Part shown: in pieces, positions 59,860 to 64,000 of the stretch
Layout of the letters: each line of letters begins with the position of its first letter
How positions within the stretch are numbered: the first letter of the stretch is position 1
From: Xanthostigma xanthostigma
Lineage: Eukaryota > Arthropoda > Insecta > Raphidioptera > Raphidiidae
Length of the DNA stretch: 64,000 bases
Assembly (NCBI GenBank): GCA_963575645.1
Contig: OY754465.1
Span: 42,992,401-43,056,400, forward strand
Direction of reading: 5' to 3'
Notes under the pieces: model-generated
Seen by the model: only the letters and a program-made list of their open reading frames with translations
Told to the model about the DNA's origin: nothing
Database searches by the model: none
Translations under genes and position numbers: made by a program

Positions 59860-61700
59860 ATTACAAGGAAGCGGAAGAAAATAATATTTCACCTGAAGTT
59901 CGTTGATGTATAGCGTTTGACAATAGGATTTATCTTCAAATCATAAATGAAATGTGTTGACAATTTAAGAAATAAAATGAATGGTATGTGTGTAGCGTAT
60001 TCTCGTAGCAAGTATCTCATAAACGGCTTATAATGCTTAGAAAGAAAATTGTAGGACAGACTGCTAAACATTCGTTTTAAATTTTTTGTTACCTATTTGA
60101 AAATTTGTTTTGATAATAATATCCATAAAAAAGTGACGACACAAAACATTAAAATGGTATTAACGTAAAAAAAACGAAGACATTTAATTATCATTAATTT
60201 AGGATAACCTCGGGATCAAAAATGGATAAAGACATTTGGATTCAAAATTACATAAGAAATATGTACAATAGGCACGTGAATGCATGATGACAGTAAAGAA
60301 TCAAAGAATAAATGGTTTTAGAGAAAAATATATGTTGAAATGATTCTAAAAAATGATCCAGTGTTAATTTAAACATTGAGATTACTAAGATTTTTAATAA
60401 AATAAAATATTGCAATCGGCCATGTTGACTCCAAACATTGAATGACGTCACGCCTTCTTAAATCAAAGAGAATATGAACATTTGAGTAAGTATGCACCGT
60501 GTCGCTGAAATTTTTGTTGCGATCATTCACTTCTGTATCATTTAATTAGTTGATTTGTTGTTTATTCGTTTTTTTTTTAATTAGTTGATTTGTTGTTTAT
60601 TCGTTTTTTTTGTGATATTTTATAACACTTAGGTTATTTTTGAGGTTAGTTAACTTGCAACTAAAGAAAGCCATATTATTTTTACTATTAAATACCTACT
60701 TTTAAGAAAAACCTTAATATAAATCATATCGTTAAGTAAATTTACATACCTTTCTACGAAATACATCTGCACGACAACTCTACACCCATAAATACATCTG
60801 CCAGCTGTCACTAAAGCGTGACGTCACAGACGTTTTCACGATTAAGTACTTCAAAATAGAAACAGAAAGATAAAAATGCAATAATTTGCGTTATATTTAA
60901 TTTATTGCTGAAATAATTTTTTTTTTTTTTTGGAAATAGTCATGTGAAGTTATTTTTCACCGGCGCCTATGAGGTGGGGGGTTTGTCTCTACTCTGTGTA
61001 TTTTTTATGGCAATCTCCGTAAAGCTTCTGCAGCACGGTGGCTGTGTACGTGACACTACCTGACTAGTATGGCGATGATGAAAGTTTAAATTGTTAAGTA
61101 GATGTCAGTTTGAGACTTGTTGTACTTTAATTAATTAACTCTTCACGGTGTTGTGCGTCAATTAACGATGTCATTTCGAGTCTTCGTTTGAATTTCGCTA
61201 CTTTGTAGTACGAGATCATAATTGATTCATAAAAATTACTTTCAGTCGACTTTTGAGAGTTAAATCCACATTTTTGAGTTTAATAAAAATATTTATTATT
61301 TTTATTATTTATTATTAATACTGTATTTGAAAAATTAATTTATTACAGGGTAGTTGTACAATGTTGCTAATAACTTATGCCTATTAACATACATATAATA
61401 TGTCGCTGATACAAGAAATAAAATTAAGTTATAAAACTAAAACCAAATATTATTAAATCGTAGACTTTGCCAGACGAATAGCATTAATATTATTATTCAA
61501 ATAACATAAAACTTCTTATTTTTAGCATATTAGTAGTTTAATAAAAATAAATGGAAATGTTAGTTAAATTGACTATAAAATTAATTTAGAGTAGATTGTG
61601 ATCCTTGAATTGTACAGCATGAAATTTAAAGGAAAACCTATGCTTCGGAGGAAGTTTTACAATAAATTAAAACTCCCCAATCCTCAGATTAAAATCTGAG
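59860..61700. other. Intron sequence without recognised elements
   Basis: AT-rich. A 39-bp direct duplication (TTAATTAGTTGATTTGTTGT followed by TTATTCGTTTTTTTT) occurs at about 60540-60610. No exon or transposon border is recognised. Confidence 0.4.
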
Positions 61701-61854
61701 ATCTGATGGTTTATAAAAAAACGAGCAATGGAAAAACAGTGACATTCTGGAAGCCTGGCTATACGAAATTTTTAGAAAATAATACAGGCTATGTTATTTA
61801 TTTAAAAATTGTGGATATACCAAATTGTAAAAAGCTTTTTAACTTGTGTTTCAG

Positions 61855-62208
61855 AACAAAGAGGATTCAAAAGAAGCGATTGTCGAGAACGGCGTGAGCG
61901 ATTCAGAGGAAGCCAAAACACCCGACGCCGATGTTGTCGTCTCGGAAGAGATTAAGGACAATGACAAAGATAAAACGGCCGTCGTCGATGCCGACAAACA
62001 GGCCGTTGCCGGCGAGGAAGACGCAGCCGGCAAGGAGAAATCGACAGAGAGCAGCGGCGAGACGCCTTCGTCCGAATCGAAGAAACCAAAGAAGGATAAA
62101 GTGAAGAAGAAGTGGTCGTTCAGAAGTATTTCCTTCTCGAAGAAAGATAAGACCAAGCCAAACAAAGACGCCGAAAAGAATGGAGAAGTCAAAGAGGTTC
62201 CAGAAGAG
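61855..62208 (+). CDS. Akap200: Akap200/MARCKS-like protein, second coding exon
   Basis: The exon is entered at TTGTGTTTCAG|AAC and left at GAAGAG|GTGAGT, both on codon boundaries, adding 118 residues to the 64 of the first exon. It is highly acidic and low in hydrophobics (EEAKTPDADVVVSEEIKDND), with an Ser/Thr/Glu-rich stretch (STESSGETPSSES). It is followed, at residues about 140-168 of the joined protein, by a basic segment SKKPKKDKVKKKWSFRSISF and SKKDKTKPNK. Serines and aromatics set in a lysine-rich stretch are the hallmark of the MARCKS effector domain, which binds acidic phospholipids, calmodulin and actin and is released by protein kinase C phosphorylation. The RII-binding helix expected of an AKAP is not in these exons and would lie further downstream. 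Base composition is much less AT-rich than the flanking introns. An antisense 113-codon frame is a shadow. Confidence 0.87.
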
Positions 62209-64000
62209 GTGAGTCCGATTTATTCATTTCATCTTCGAAAATAACTTTTAAAACGGTTTCGGTTTAAAAAACATTGATATGCGTCCATTAATTTGGCTTT
62301 GTTTGGAAACGCGGTTCTTTCGGCAGAAAACAATAGTTGTGGGGAGAAGATTATCTTAAAAAAACTGTTTCGTTATTGTTGCAAGGATAATAGATAAACG
62401 TTCTTTAAGATGCTAAGTTTGATAGTGAAACGAAATGTACATTGTTAGAACAGTTCATGATTAGATTTTAAATGAAAATCTGCACTCTAAATAAACTCAG
62501 ATAAGAAGTCTATTTTTTGGTGTTCTGTCTATCATAAAAATGTTTGGAAGCTACTCTCGTGGTCTGTAGTATTAAAATTGATAAAAACTGTTCAATTTTA
62601 CCACAGTGGTACGATAAAAATGCTATTTTTATTGGAATTACCCGATTAATGTACACATTGACTGATTTTTCTTATCTGTACCGGAATCATGATTTACTGT
62701 AGAAACTGCATTTATCAAATTCAGATGCATAATTTTATTACTTAAGTCAAGTGGCGGATTTTTCCAGAGAATATACTACATAGAGTGATTTCAATCACTT
62801 GCCTAGGCAACTCTGCGAGAACCTAATCCGACAACGAGAAACACAACTTCTGGTTTTTATTTTGATCGAAATGAATATCGGAAGTGGTGTACTATCTTTT
62901 TTGAAAGTTTTATCCTAACTAATATTATAAATGTGAGCTTTCACGCGTAAATTGTTGAACAGATTTCGATAAAATTTGGCAAGGATGTAGATTGCATCCC
63001 GAGGAAGGAAATAGGGTGCATTTTGTTTAAAAAAAACCTAAGGGAGTGAAATAGGTGATGAAAGTTTGTACGGGGAACCCATCATTTCTCAAGTTACGGA
63101 TATGAAAATTTAGGCTTCGTATTTCAGCGTTTCTGCAAAATCATCCCTCAGAGGGTAAAATCAGGGATGATTTTAAAATTCACACGTATAATATATAGGC
63201 ATAGTACGCAAAAACTACTGCCGAAAACATAAAAGTGCAACAACAGTGTCTTTTTAAAGTGGCATGATTCCACTACTGTTATCGCTGTCCCGTTTCATCT
63301 CAATCGCGTGCGGAGCCGCGGGTAGAAGCTAGTGCTGGATAAAATCGAAACTATTTTTTACGTCCACCGCTTGAACTAGTCGTTGAATTTCACTAACGGG
63401 GATTTTCTCGTGATTGTAATACGGATGACCTTGTAATTTTGTTAAGGACGTTGAATTTATTATCGCCCCGATAACTCCGTTCCCTCATCGCGCGTTATTT
63501 ATTTATCGTCGGTCTGCACAAGCGTTAATTAAACATAGTGTTTTTGCGTTCCCCAAGGACATTCTTTCTGTCGAGTGAAGTTGGGGCGGTGGCCACTGTC
63601 CAGGTCTCTCAACTTAAGCCTTTAATTCGTCAGCCAACGCTGTTTCTCACTGTCGACTGCACCGAAAGACAACCAGTTAATTACATAGAGACAAAGAACA
63701 GTTTTCTTTATTATGAACGCAGTGTGTCTTTTTAATATTAAACGCATTTACAGTGCGGACCACACAAGAAATTATCTCGACACCGAAATTAACAGCCGAC
63801 CATCAACTTTCAAAAATAGGTTTTTTGTATCTTTCGTCGTGTTCACTTAATTCGAGTCAAAGGCGCTAACGATCCCAGTTTTCAAGCGTCTATAATCTAC
63901 AATCAATTCGATCCCTAATCTATTAGAAAGCCGATAGATGATGCAGGTGCCAAAGCCGCCAATATTGTGAATCATGCAGGGGCGCCGACTTTTGGGAAAC
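62209..64000 (+). other. Akap200: Next intron of the Akap200-like gene, incomplete
   Basis: It starts at GTGAGT and runs past the window end. It contains the inverted retrotransposon tail at 62915-63335. At 63977 a CAGGGGCGCCGACTTTTGGG phrase looks like the start of another hAT-type element cut by the window edge. No further exon is recognised. Confidence 0.6.
62915..63335 (-). repeat. Truncated non-LTR retrotransposon tail, inverted relative of 4907-5345
   Basis: It starts TATCCTAACTAATATTATAA, contains AAATCATCCCTCAGAGGGTA and ends near GTGCGGAGCCGCGGGTAGAA followed by GCTAG. It is the reverse-complement relative of the tail at 4907-5345. Confidence 0.65.

Larger units (their letters stand above)
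36951..61854 (+). other. Akap200: Large intron of the Akap200-like gene, about 24.9 kb
   Basis: The intron is bounded by GTCAGT at 36951 and TTGTGTTTCAG before 61855; both flanking exons end and start on codon boundaries (phase 0). It is filled with transposable elements listed separately. I found no further exon of this gene inside, but short alternative exons could be missed. Confidence 0.7.

Noticed and set aside
61681..61710. Short palindrome CTCAGATTAAAATCTGAG
   Set aside because: It is a single short inverted repeat in AT-rich intron DNA, expected by chance at this window size.
61851..62192. 113-codon open frame antisense to the second coding exon
   Set aside because: It is serine/leucine-rich only because it mirrors the acidic, lysine-rich sense exon; it has no splice or start context.
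1..64000. Integrated virus or bacterial gene transfer
   Set aside because: No frame with capsid, polymerase, integrase or bacterial-type features was found; all recognisable non-host coding pieces are transposase or non-LTR reverse transcriptase remnants.

Overview
This is 64 kb of strongly AT-rich insect DNA, almost certainly from a moth or butterfly (Lepidoptera). Two things point there. The repeats carry 3' ends typical of lepidopteran retrotransposons (tails built on 'CTAGCYGTTACCCGCG', a tail ending in 'GGAACCCTGGGTGCACG', and one with 'CCATTTGGCTGCAGAACCCTA'). The only clear host gene is an insect Akap200/MARCKS-like gene.

Layout: the host gene lies on the + strand. Its first coding exon is at 36759-36950 (64 codons, N-myristoylation signal). 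It is followed by an intron of about 24.9 kb and a second coding exon at 61855-62208 (118 codons, MARCKS-type basic/aromatic effector segment). The gene continues beyond the window. A splice acceptor at 36631-36633 shows that at least one non-coding exon lies upstream; one tentative candidate ends at 18052. A second, tentative gene is on the - strand at about 23737-24400: a TATA box, two short introns and a 60-codon reading frame that I do not recognise.

Nearly everything else I could resolve is transposon-derived. I delimited at least thirteen short non-autonomous elements of hAT type, most with visible 8-bp target duplications; five of them sit within 51.5-59.9 kb. There is a piggyBac-type MITE with TTAA ends just upstream of the first coding exon. 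A three-level nest of TA-flanked elements at 26.0-28.1 kb contains a decayed pogo-type transposase C-terminus. A 2.8-kb fold-back element lies at 37.8-40.6 kb. A four-copy MITE family includes two copies arranged tail to tail at 48.7-50.7 kb. There is a tandem array plus a 100-bp-arm hairpin at 56.2-57.05 kb and a perfect 126-bp palindrome at 3761-3886. Fossil non-LTR reverse transcriptase pieces occur at 13.4-14.2, 31.9-32.06, 40.7-41.35, 42.4 and 49.4 kb.

No rRNA, intact tRNA, CRISPR array or viral gene was seen. Most open reading frames of 60-100 codons are chance frames in AT-rich repeat DNA and are not annotated. I found no convincing multi-gene system; the points most worth following are the candidate micro-gene, the fold-back element and the perfect palindrome.
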